Part shown: piece by piece, positions 52,396 through 60,199 of the stretch | Layout of the letters: every line of letters begins with the position of its first letter | Position numbering within the stretch: position 1 is the stretch's first letter | Source of the DNA: Ruminococcaceae bacterium UBA1417 | Lineage (GTDB): Bacteria; Bacillota; Clostridia; Oscillospirales; Acutalibacteraceae | Length of the DNA stretch: 64,000 nucleotides | Direction: 5' to 3' | Assembly: GCA_002305575.1 (NCBI GenBank) | Contig: DBPP01000002.1 | Span: forward strand, 12,230 to 76,229 | The notes under the pieces: generated by a model | The model's input: the letters and a program-made list of their open reading frames with translations, nothing else | Database searches by the model: none | What the model was told of the DNA's origin: nothing | Made by a program: the position numbers and the translations under genes

Positions 52396-52569
52396 CTCCG
52401 TTGATGAAGGCCATTCCGATACGCATACAGGCGACCAAAAAGTTCGGAATGAAAGGGGGACTGCAATTTATGGCCGTACAGGCAGGCGGCGCGTTTGATA
52501 CAAAAAGCAGGTCCTACCCTTTGCCTGCGTAAGAGAAAACCAATAAAAGTAAGAAAATTGCGTAAGCGA

Positions 52570-54345
52570 CTAGGTCGTGAAAGGAATCAAAATGCGAACG
52601 GTCGTCCCGCGGCCGGGCGCACTTTCAAATTGCAGGGAAAACGCTTGTCCATACTTGAGCCGCAGCCGCTCATAGATATTGTGAAGGCCATAGGAAGACG
52701 CCGTATGGTTTTGTTCCTGTATGCTTTTTGCCATGGCTTCGGGATTTAATCCCACCCCATCGTCCCAAACGGAAATGACCAGATAGGCTTCCATTTCTTT
52801 GACCGTAAGGGTAATTTTTCCGGTTTTTTCTGGCTTTTCCAGAATTCCGTGGATGACGGAGTTTTCGATGATGGGCTGAATCACCATATTGGGAATCTTT
52901 TTTTCCAGTAAGCTTTCCGGAACATCCCAGGTAAAATATATGGGCTTCTCGTAACGCATGTTATGAATTTCAACATAAAGCTTTGCGTGCAGTATTTCTT
53001 CCGAAATTGTAAATTCAGGACGGTTGTTCTGCAGGCACACCTTGTAGTATTTGGAGAGCGCCACCAGCATTTTGCTGATATCATAGGCCTTATAGTCGAG
53101 CGCCGTCCAGCTTAACGTGTTTAAGGTGTTGTAAAGAAAATGGGGGTTTATCCGAGCCATAAGTGCATCCATCTCGGCGGCGTTGAGTTGGTCAGAAAGC
53201 CGCTTCGTTTCTTCCAGAGACAATTTCAGCTTTTCTATCATTTTGTTATAGCTCTCCTCAATTTCTCCGATTTCATCTCTTTGCTTTACCGGTAGAAATA
53301 AATCGAGCTTTCCGGACTCTACAGAATGCATGGTGGATACAATATTCTTGATACGGAAAATCAGGCTGCGATAGAGAAAGCTGCCCAGCAACAGTGTGAC
53401 GGAGGACAGGGAGAGCAGCAGAATCACAATCATGAAAAAGGACTGTGTATTTTTCTCCACAACGGGGGCGATCGGCTGCAAATAATACAGCTTCCACCCG
53501 TAGATGGAGTCCTGCTGATACGCATAGATATAGCTGTTGGTCCAATTGCTTTCCACTGTGTCCCCGCGACTCGAGGGACCGATGGCCGATGTGAGGGCTT
53601 CCAGGTCCAGATCAAACGGGTTCTTTTGGGCGATGATGTTTCCCCGTGCATCGACCAACAGACAGGTGGTATCCTCCGTGGGACAAGTGTTGACCAAAAG
53701 CGCCTGAAACGCGGAAAGCTGGATATTGGCAATAGCAAAGCCAATGGTTTCCTGATAATTGTTGATGTTTTGAATGGGCATTAGGCAGGAAACTACATTC
53801 ACAGATTTCTGCCCGAAAACCGGGGCTTCCACAGCGGAATTGCAGAACGCGACGGTTTGACCGGCAGACATTTTCGAAAGGGCGGAGGCGTATAGGGAAA
53901 GGCCTTCCTCTTTGGGAACAAAAAGCGGGCTGTTGGAATAAATCAGTCCATCGGATACCGTCATGCGAACCTGGTAAATGGAAGGGGACTGCTTCAGCAT
54001 TGTAAAAAAATCCGTGATGTACTGAAAGTCAGAAAGCTGGTCTTCCAAGGAATAATTTTGTGATAGTCCCCTGGACTGAATGTTTTGAATCTCTAAATGC
54101 TCCGCAACCGTGGATACAGTGTTGTAAGCTGCATTGAGCTCATTGTGCAGCAGGCGCCGACCTTCTTCGGAAGAGGCTTGGAGCGCAGATTCGGCAGTCT
54201 GCAAAACCATATCGCAGGAGGATTTGTAGAGAAGCACCGAAGTGACCAGCAAAGGCAGTATAATCAGCAAAAAGGAAACGCTGAGAAGGCGTGCGCGCAA
54301 AGTTTTTTTCCTGGCCAGCTTTCGGGGCTTATTCTGTGGCGCCAT
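52570..54345 (-). CDS. YesM-family sensor histidine kinase
   Basis: The 591-residue membrane kinase has helices near residues 18-40 and 300-325 enclosing a Cache-like extracytoplasmic sensor. A HAMP segment, the His_kinase domain (AEMDALMARINPHFLYNTLNTL, phosphoacceptor His near residue 400) and a HATPase (VIQPIIENSVIHG, DDGVGLNP, GLHNIYERLRLKYG) follow. YesM/YesN systems control sugar ABC transporters. It lies 4 nt after the AraC-type regulator, with GGAGGTGAA inside that gene. The divergent sugar transporter operon is the probable target. Confidence 0.93.
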   Translation of the reverse strand: MAPQNKPRKLARKKTLRARLLSVSFLLIILPLLVTSVLLYKSSCDMVLQTAESALQASSEEGRRLLHNELNAAYNTVSTVAEHLEIQNIQSRGLSQNYSLEDQLSDFQYITDFFTMLKQSPSIYQVRMTVSDGLIYSNSPLFVPKEEGLSLYASALSKMSAGQTVAFCNSAVEAPVFGQKSVNVVSCLMPIQNINNYQETIGFAIANIQLSAFQALLVNTCPTEDTTCLLVDARGNIIAQKNPFDLDLEALTSAIGPSSRGDTVESNWTNSYIYAYQQDSIYGWKLYYLQPIAPVVEKNTQSFFMIVILLLSLSSVTLLLGSFLYRSLIFRIKNIVSTMHSVESGKLDLFLPVKQRDEIGEIEESYNKMIEKLKLSLEETKRLSDQLNAAEMDALMARINPHFLYNTLNTLSWTALDYKAYDISKMLVALSKYYKVCLQNNRPEFTISEEILHAKLYVEIHNMRYEKPIYFTWDVPESLLEKKIPNMVIQPIIENSVIHGILEKPEKTGKITLTVKEMEAYLVISVWDDGVGLNPEAMAKSIQEQNHTASSYGLHNIYERLRLKYGQAFSLQFESAPGRGTTVRILIPFTT

Positions 54346-54349
54346 GGTT

Positions 54350-55066
54350 TCACCTCCGGAATTGCGTGGGCGTCACGCCCGTCGTCTTTGCAAAGAGTCT
54401 GGAAAAATATTTTTCATCAGAATAGCCGACGGCCGCAGCAATTTCCGCCACTGTTTTGGAGGTGCCTTTTAAGAGGTTCTTCGCCTGCTCTATTCGCAGG
54501 TTGGTAACATATTGGTTGATGGTCTTTCCCGTTTCGGCTTTGAAACGGCTGGATAGATAATTTGTGGAGAGATAAACTTGCGATGCGAGAAATTCAATGG
54601 TAAAGTCCTGCTGAAAATGCTGCATAATGTACTGTATCACGTCTGCAATGGCGCGGGAATATGGGGCCGTTTCCAGCTTTGACTTGTGAATTTCCTGCAA
54701 AATAGAGGTGCTGCGCAGCAAAGCGTCATGGAGGGCTGCGATATCCACGGGCTTTTCGATATAGTCAATGGCGCGGACTTTGATGGCGGTTTTCAGATCA
54801 GCTTTCTCCGAGTAAACGCTCATAAAGATAATCTGGCACAAATCCAAGTGCTCCCGCACATACTGCGCCAGCTCTGCCCCACTGATATAAGGCATTTTCA
54901 CATCGGTCAGGAGAATGTCCGGTGCGAGGCTGCGGCACAATTCCAGCGCCTTTTTTCCGTCCTGCGCCTGTCCAACAACCTCGATGTTCAGGGCCTTCCA
55001 GTCCATATAACGGATCATTCTGTTGAGGAAGATATGGTCATCGTCCGCCACAATCAATCGATACAT
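54350..55066 (-). CDS. YesN-family response regulator (receiver plus AraC HTH)
   Basis: The 238-residue regulator has a receiver domain (residues 1-120: VADDDHIF, phosphoacceptor Asp in DILLTDVKMPYISG, Lys in YIEKPVDI) and an AraC-type double helix-turn-helix (about residues 140-238: STNYLSSRFKAETGKTINQYV, VGYSDEKYFSRLFAKTTGVTPTQFR). ATG 55066 follows GGAGGTG. It is transcribed first, then the kinase. It is divergent from the sugar ABC operon with about 190 nt between, which should contain its binding sites. Confidence 0.93.
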   Translation of the reverse strand: MYRLIVADDDHIFLNRMIRYMDWKALNIEVVGQAQDGKKALELCRSLAPDILLTDVKMPYISGAELAQYVREHLDLCQIIFMSVYSEKADLKTAIKVRAIDYIEKPVDIAALHDALLRSTSILQEIHKSKLETAPYSRAIADVIQYIMQHFQQDFTIEFLASQVYLSTNYLSSRFKAETGKTINQYVTNLRIEQAKNLLKGTSKTVAEIAAAVGYSDEKYFSRLFAKTTGVTPTQFRR

Positions 55067-55095
55067 TACACACACCTCCACAATGGATATCCATA

Positions 55096-55124
55096 ATTAT
55101 AAGGTGTATTTATAAATAATTCAA
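55096..55124 (-). promoter_or_regulatory. promoter of the yesN-yesM-like operon
   Basis: On the minus strand, TTGAAT (55119-55124) and perfect TATAAT (55096-55101) are spaced by 17 nt. Confidence 0.8.
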
Positions 55125-55194
55125 TATACATCAAAAAATTATTTATATTGACAAAACTTGTTGTTTTACCATACCAATTCGTAGGTTCCTCACA

Positions 55195-55223
55195 TTTTAA
55201 AAACAGATTTTGGCTGCTATACT
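55195..55223 (+). promoter_or_regulatory. promoter of the sugar ABC transporter operon
   Basis: An extended -10 (TGCTATACT, TATACT at 55218-55223) has only a poor -35 (TTTTAA) at 17 nt, as expected for an activator-dependent promoter. Confidence 0.6.
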
Positions 55224-55255
55224 AATACCAGAATCCGGTGGATGGAGAGGTGCTT

Positions 55256-56185
55256 ATGAGAGAATTAAAGCGGAATAAACACAGGAAAAGCATAGCGTCC
55301 ATTATGAAGCGAGACGGAGATTTGTACTTGTTGATGCTTCCGGCCATCCTTCTTGTATTTATTTTTAATTACATTCCGATCGGCGGTTTGATCATGGCCT
55401 TTCAGGAGTTTGATATCCTCCAAGGTTTTCTTGGCAGCGAGTGGGTTGGATTCGCGCAGTTTGAGCGTGTTTTTTCAGACGCGTATTTCTACCAGGTTTT
55501 ATGGAACTCCCTGATCATCAGCGTTATGAAGCTGGTGATCACGTTCCCACTGCCCATACTCCTTGCAATTTTGATCGACCAGCTGCAAAATGTGCTTTTC
55601 AAACGCACGGTGCAAACGCTGATTTACCTGCCGCATTTCCTTTCCTGGTCCATTGTGTACGGAATTTTTCTGGCGATTCTAGGGTATAACGGCCCTGTCA
55701 ACCATGTTCTTTCGTTCCTGGGGCTAGAAAAAATCCCATTCTTTGTCACGCCGTCCGTATTTCGTGGGGTACTGGTCACGTCAGAGGCGTGGAAGGAAGT
55801 CGGGTGGGGAACGATCATCTATCTGTCGGCCCTTACGGCGATCGATCCCGGCTTATATGATGCGGCAAAGATGGATGGCGCCAGCAAAATCAATCAGATT
55901 CTTCACGTTACGTTGCCTGAGCTGATTCCTACGGTAATGGTTATGCTGGTGCTTCGGCTGGGGGGTCTGCTGAGCGCTGGGTTTGAGCAAATCCTCATCA
56001 TGTATAATCCTTCGGTATACGACGTGGCGGACGTTATTGACACCTATGTGTATCGGTCCGGAATCGGTCAGCTGGAATTCAGCTACGGTGCGGCCGTAGG
56101 GATGTTTAACTCGGTGATCAGCTTTGCGTTGGTCATTACGTCGAATTTGGTTGCGAAAAAAAGATTTGGCCGGTCTATTTGGTGA
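55256..56185 (+). CDS. carbohydrate ABC transporter permease 1 (LplB/YteP-like)
   Basis: The 309-residue inner-membrane permease of the CUT1 group has six helices. Its EAA loop EAWKEVGWGTIIYLSALTAIDPGLYDAAKMDGA (about residues 176-208) docks the ATPase. ATG 55256 follows GGAGAGG; an in-frame GTG at 55238 is less likely. As in LplABC/YtcQ-type loci, no ATPase gene is in the operon, so a shared MsmX-like ATPase is expected elsewhere. Oligosaccharide substrate unknown. Confidence 0.92.
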   Translation: MRELKRNKHRKSIASIMKRDGDLYLLMLPAILLVFIFNYIPIGGLIMAFQEFDILQGFLGSEWVGFAQFERVFSDAYFYQVLWNSLIISVMKLVITFPLPILLAILIDQLQNVLFKRTVQTLIYLPHFLSWSIVYGIFLAILGYNGPVNHVLSFLGLEKIPFFVTPSVFRGVLVTSEAWKEVGWGTIIYLSALTAIDPGLYDAAKMDGASKINQILHVTLPELIPTVMVMLVLRLGGLLSAGFEQILIMYNPSVYDVADVIDTYVYRSGIGQLEFSYGAAVGMFNSVISFALVITSNLVAKKRFGRSIW

Positions 56186-56197
56186 GGGGGAGGCTTT

Positions 56198-57088
56198 ATG
56201 AATCAGAATGTGCAAGCGAAAAATCGCATCCGTCTCAGTCGGGGAGACCGGGTGTTTCATGGCGTCAACATCGGCATCATGGTGGTACTGGCCCTGATTA
56301 TGTTTTTGCCTTTCCTGCATGTGGTTTCAAAGTCCTTCAGCGCGGATACATATGTGATTTCCGGTCAGGTGGGGCTTTTGCCAAAGGGGTTTAATTTAGA
56401 AGCCTACCGCTTTTCGTTCACCGACACGCCGATTGTGACGGCGTTCAAAAATACGGTATTCGTGACCGTCATCGGAACGGTGCTCGGTGTAATGGCGACC
56501 GCCGCAGCGGCTTATCCGCTTTCTCTGGTGTCCTTAAAGGGAAGAAAAATATTTATCTATTATTTCATCTTCACCATGCTGTTCAACGGCGGACTTGTCC
56601 CTGGATTTATTCTGATGAACAAGTTGAATCTGCTCAACAACCTGTGGTCGCTTATTCTGCCGCACATCATCAGCGTCTACCACCTGATCCTGATGAAAAC
56701 ATACTTTGAAGGCATTCCCGACGCAGTTCGAGAATCGGCCATGATCGACGGGGCCAATCATATCGTGATTTTTTCCCGGATTATTCTCCCGATGGCCAAA
56801 CCGATCATAGCCACGATAGCGCTTTTTTCTGCGGTTTCCTTTTGGAATTCCTATTACAATGCCATGCTGTACCTTTCTGATCCGGATCTGCAAACCCTGC
56901 AGCTGTTTCTGGTTAACATCGTAAAACAGGCAAATGCTACGGATAGCATCAACACGGAAATGGTTGTGCCTACCGATACGGTCAGAGCGGCAACAGTCGT
57001 CATTGGAACCGTTCCAATTTTAATCGTCTATCCGTTTTTGCAAAGGTACTTTGTTGCGGGCATTACTTTGGGTTCTGTAAAGGGGTGA
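56198..57088 (+). CDS. carbohydrate ABC transporter permease 2 (LplC/YtcP-like)
   Basis: The 296-residue CUT1 permease has six helices. The EAA loop is in MKTYFEGIPDAVRESAMIDGANHIVIFSRIILPMAKP (about residues 166-202), and the C-terminal RYFVAGITLGSVKG is typical of LplC. ATG 56198 follows GGGGGAGG. It pairs with the permease encoded 12 nt upstream. Confidence 0.93.
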   Translation: MNQNVQAKNRIRLSRGDRVFHGVNIGIMVVLALIMFLPFLHVVSKSFSADTYVISGQVGLLPKGFNLEAYRFSFTDTPIVTAFKNTVFVTVIGTVLGVMATAAAAYPLSLVSLKGRKIFIYYFIFTMLFNGGLVPGFILMNKLNLLNNLWSLILPHIISVYHLILMKTYFEGIPDAVRESAMIDGANHIVIFSRIILPMAKPIIATIALFSAVSFWNSYYNAMLYLSDPDLQTLQLFLVNIVKQANATDSINTEMVVPTDTVRAATVVIGTVPILIVYPFLQRYFVAGITLGSVKG

Positions 57089-57143
57089 TCGGGTAGAGAA
57101 AATTTAAGCACGAATCGGCATCAATTTTTAGGGAGGTAAAAAA

Positions 57144-58679
57144 ATGCGTACTTGGAAAAAAATAATTTGTTTGGCTTTGGGCGTGCTGATGCTGCTGGGC
57201 GGTATGTTTGGATGCGGACAAGCCCCGGCGTCTGGCGGAGAGAGTTCCGAGGCGTCGTCGGGTTCGAAAGCGGCGGAAACGAGCGCGGAAACCAACGAAG
57301 CCGATGCGGAAAACAAACCTGTTCTGAAATATTTGGGACAGTCTGCAACCTTTGATTTGTCCGATAATCCGATGATTCCGCTCATCGAGGAAAAAACGGG
57401 ATATCAGGTCGAATATGAAGCGCTTCCTGCGGGCGATGAAGGGGAAACAAAACTGATGATGCTGATTGCATCCTCTTCAAAATACGACATCATGAATCTT
57501 CCGCCGTCGCTGTTTGACAGGGCGTATGCCGCCGGGTTTACACAGGAGCTGGACGGCTATTTGGAGCAGACGACAAGTGTGCTGGAGGCCGTGCCGGAAG
57601 ACAGCGCATCCTGGGAGAGAGTGACCATTGACGGGAAAATTTGGGGAATTCCGCAGCTGAAGCCCAGCGGTGAAACCCTAAATGCCATTGTATACCGCAA
57701 GGATATTCTCGATGGCCTCGGCTTGAAAGAGCCTACTACCCCGGACGAATTGCGGGAAGTATTGCAGGCGGTAAAAGAAGCCTATCCGGATATGATTCCG
57801 TTTACAACCAACAATGTCTGTGCCGCGCCGCCCATTGAATCCGGGTTCGACAGCTACCACGATTGGTTTGAAGTCGATGGGAAATTGGTTGCGCCGCAGA
57901 ACCGGCCGGAAACAAAGGCCTATATTCAATATATGGCCGGCCTTTATCAGGATGGCCTGATGGATCCTGAATTCCCTGCAAATGATGATGCAACCAGATT
58001 GCAGAAGTTTACTTCCGGAAACGCTTTTATGACATATTTTGGCTATTACGAGGGCCCCGGGTTCTATTCGGCATTGGAAACCGCGGTTCCGGAGGCTGAA
58101 ATCGGTTATATTCCCTATTTGAAAGATGAAAATGGGAATGCAGGAGCACTTACGGATGGATGCGGACTGGAGAAAGTCGCGTTTATTCCGAGGTCCGCGG
58201 AGCACCCGGAAGACGCCATGAAATGGATCGATGCCTTTGCGTCCAATTTCCAGGAGCTTTATCTGGGGATCGAGGGAGAAAGCTACACGCTGACGGATGG
58301 AAAATACGAACCCATTATGCCGGAATTCAGTGTGCATGATACCGTATGGTGGTTTATGCCCCTTGTGCAGGAAGACAGTGTCTTCGACATGTGGCAGGCA
58401 CGTATACGCAAAAATGAGGAGACGGAACGCGGGTATATGGACACGTTTGCGCTCCACACAGCGGATCTCAACGTGGAAACGGCTCATTTCCTGATGGATA
58501 GCCCGGATGAGGAATATACGAAACTTTCAGCAAAGCTGCGACAGTATTGGGACGATGAAAAAGTGAAGCTTATTACGGGAGCGGTATCTTTTGACACCTA
58601 TGATTCCATCGTCCAGAAATGGGAAGATGACGGTGGCGCCAAGCTGACGGAGATGGCCAATCAGATGATGAAAGAATAA
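57144..58679 (+). CDS. sugar ABC transporter substrate-binding lipoprotein (LplA/YtcQ-like)
   Basis: The 511-residue precursor has a lipobox GGMFGC (Cys about residue 27), then a Ser/Glu/Ala linker and a two-lobed solute-binding fold with ESGFDSYHDWFEVDGKLVAPQNRPE in the middle. The size, about 500 residues, and the pairing with LplB/C-type permeases indicate oligosaccharide uptake, such as pectin- or glycan-derived sugars. AGGGAGG precedes ATG 57144. A G/C hairpin without T-run follows (58693-58732). Confidence 0.92.
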   Translation: MRTWKKIICLALGVLMLLGGMFGCGQAPASGGESSEASSGSKAAETSAETNEADAENKPVLKYLGQSATFDLSDNPMIPLIEEKTGYQVEYEALPAGDEGETKLMMLIASSSKYDIMNLPPSLFDRAYAAGFTQELDGYLEQTTSVLEAVPEDSASWERVTIDGKIWGIPQLKPSGETLNAIVYRKDILDGLGLKEPTTPDELREVLQAVKEAYPDMIPFTTNNVCAAPPIESGFDSYHDWFEVDGKLVAPQNRPETKAYIQYMAGLYQDGLMDPEFPANDDATRLQKFTSGNAFMTYFGYYEGPGFYSALETAVPEAEIGYIPYLKDENGNAGALTDGCGLEKVAFIPRSAEHPEDAMKWIDAFASNFQELYLGIEGESYTLTDGKYEPIMPEFSVHDTVWWFMPLVQEDSVFDMWQARIRKNEETERGYMDTFALHTADLNVETAHFLMDSPDEEYTKLSAKLRQYWDDEKVKLITGAVSFDTYDSIVQKWEDDGGAKLTEMANQMMKE

Positions 58680-58692
58680 AGATCGTGTCAAC

Positions 58693-58732
58693 GGGCTGCT
58701 GCATTGCATTTGTCTTGAAATTGCGGCAGCCT
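58693..58732 (+). other. intercistronic hairpin after the binding-protein gene
   Basis: GGCTGC and GCAGCC arms flank a loop of about 28 nt with no T-run. Such structures often raise binding-protein mRNA stability over downstream genes. Confidence 0.4.
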
Positions 58733-58768
58733 GTTGCATAGATGGCTGTATGCCAGGAGAGGATTTGT

Positions 58769-60184
58769 ATGCGTCAGACAGTTCGGGAAGCTGCACGGGA
58801 AATACCGGTGCGGTGGACAACCGACATCCTTGTTTGCGGCGGAGGCCCCGCGGGCGTAGGCGCCGCATTGGCCGCTGCACGGGCGGGGAAAAGAGTCGTT
58901 TTAATCGAATCTTATGGTTTTTTGGGTGGGGCCGTCACCAATGCAGGAATCAACGGAATTGGCGGCTGGCAGCACGATTTGGACGGAAGGCCATTGGTGA
59001 CGGGCATTGCGCAGGAGCTGATCACGGAAGTGAGCCGCGAGAGCGGCGGCGACATGGAACAGGTGCGGTCTGTGTTTGCGCACAGGCATCAAAGGCCAAC
59101 ATATCGGGAAGGCGGCCTGGGCTGCTATTGGCTGAATATCAATCCCAGTATGATGAAAATCGTGCTGGATCGAAAAATGGAAGCCGCCGGTGTACAATTG
59201 CTTTACCACTGCCACGCCGTCTATCCGATTATGGACGGGAACGTTATCCAAGGTGTATATATAGAAAGCAAATCCGGCCGAGAAGCGATTCTGGCCGAAA
59301 TCGTGATCGACTGCACGGGAGACGGCGATATTGCGTTTCGGGCCGGCGCGGAATCATGGATGGGAGAGGAAGAGACCGGCCTTTGCCAGCCGGGTTCCCT
59401 GCTGTTTACAGTCGCTCATGCCGATGTCCCGCCGCTCAACTACAGTCTGGGCGCGGAGGATGAAAGCCATCTGCCGCCGCTCGAAAGAAACCGCTATGCG
59501 GGCGCCATTCAGCGCGCAAGGCAGCGGGGAGAAATTGTAGAGAATCCCAACGAGCTTTTTTGTGCAGCTACGCCCATTCAGGCTTCTGACCCGCATATTC
59601 GCAGTGTGAATTTTACGCGGCTGCAAAAGATCGATGCAACGGACGTGGAATCCCTGACGGCGGCCGAGCTTTCCGGCAGAAGACAGGTCTTGGAGGCCGT
59701 CTCTTTTATGCGCAGGTATATCCGAGGATGTGAAGAGGCGTATTTGCTGTACATCCAGCCACAGGTGGGGATCCGCGAAAGCCGCCGGATCCGCGGAGAA
59801 TATGTCCTGACCAAAGAGGACGTTCTTTCCGGAAAACGTTTTGAGGATTGCGTATGCCGGGGGATTTACCTGCTGGATATCCACAATGCCAGCGGTGTGG
59901 CAAACTCGACACTGCATATGCTGGATCAGCCTTATGACATCCCGTTCCGCGCGCTTGTACCGTGCGGGGTGGAGAATTTGCTGGTAGCCGGGCGGTGCAT
60001 TTCGGGAGATCACACGGCGTTGGCAAGTTATCGCATCATTTCGCACTGCATACAAACCGGCCAGGCCGCAGGAACGGCTGCGGCAGAGGCGTTGGATTCC
60101 CATATGCGTGTGAGAAATGTGGATTCGACCGCACTAAAACGCCGTCTGGAAGAAGCCGGGTGTAATGTGGGTTCGGGCGTGTGA
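58769..60184 (+). CDS. FAD-dependent oxidoreductase (FAD_oxidored/PF12831 family)
   Basis: The 471-residue soluble flavoprotein has the dinucleotide motif DILVCGGGPAGVGAALAAARAG (about residues 20-41), GFLGGAVTNAG, and the C-terminal FAD segment LLVAGRCISGDHTALASYRI. Family members oxidise or reduce sugar- or polyol-type substrates in carbohydrate loci. ATG 58769 follows AGGAGAGG. It sits between the transporter genes and an unknown gene in the same operon, so it probably acts on the imported sugar. Confidence 0.88.
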   Translation: MRQTVREAAREIPVRWTTDILVCGGGPAGVGAALAAARAGKRVVLIESYGFLGGAVTNAGINGIGGWQHDLDGRPLVTGIAQELITEVSRESGGDMEQVRSVFAHRHQRPTYREGGLGCYWLNINPSMMKIVLDRKMEAAGVQLLYHCHAVYPIMDGNVIQGVYIESKSGREAILAEIVIDCTGDGDIAFRAGAESWMGEEETGLCQPGSLLFTVAHADVPPLNYSLGAEDESHLPPLERNRYAGAIQRARQRGEIVENPNELFCAATPIQASDPHIRSVNFTRLQKIDATDVESLTAAELSGRRQVLEAVSFMRRYIRGCEEAYLLYIQPQVGIRESRRIRGEYVLTKEDVLSGKRFEDCVCRGIYLLDIHNASGVANSTLHMLDQPYDIPFRALVPCGVENLLVAGRCISGDHTALASYRIISHCIQTGQAAGTAAAEALDSHMRVRNVDSTALKRRLEEAGCNVGSGV

Positions 60185-60199
60185 TGGGAGGGGACGCGT

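Larger units (their letters stand above)
51785..52569. other. gene-poor, decayed region
   Basis: This stretch of about 785 bases holds no gene I can support with confidence. An open minus-strand frame (51781-52110) has no ribosome binding site or recognisable family. A plus-strand fragment at 52055-52243 looks like the tail of a membrane protein. A 20-codon ORF (52471-52533, MAVQAGGAF...) follows GAAAGGGGGA and may be the remnant of a gene start. A perfect 17-bp hairpin sits at 52358-52395. Confidence 0.5.
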
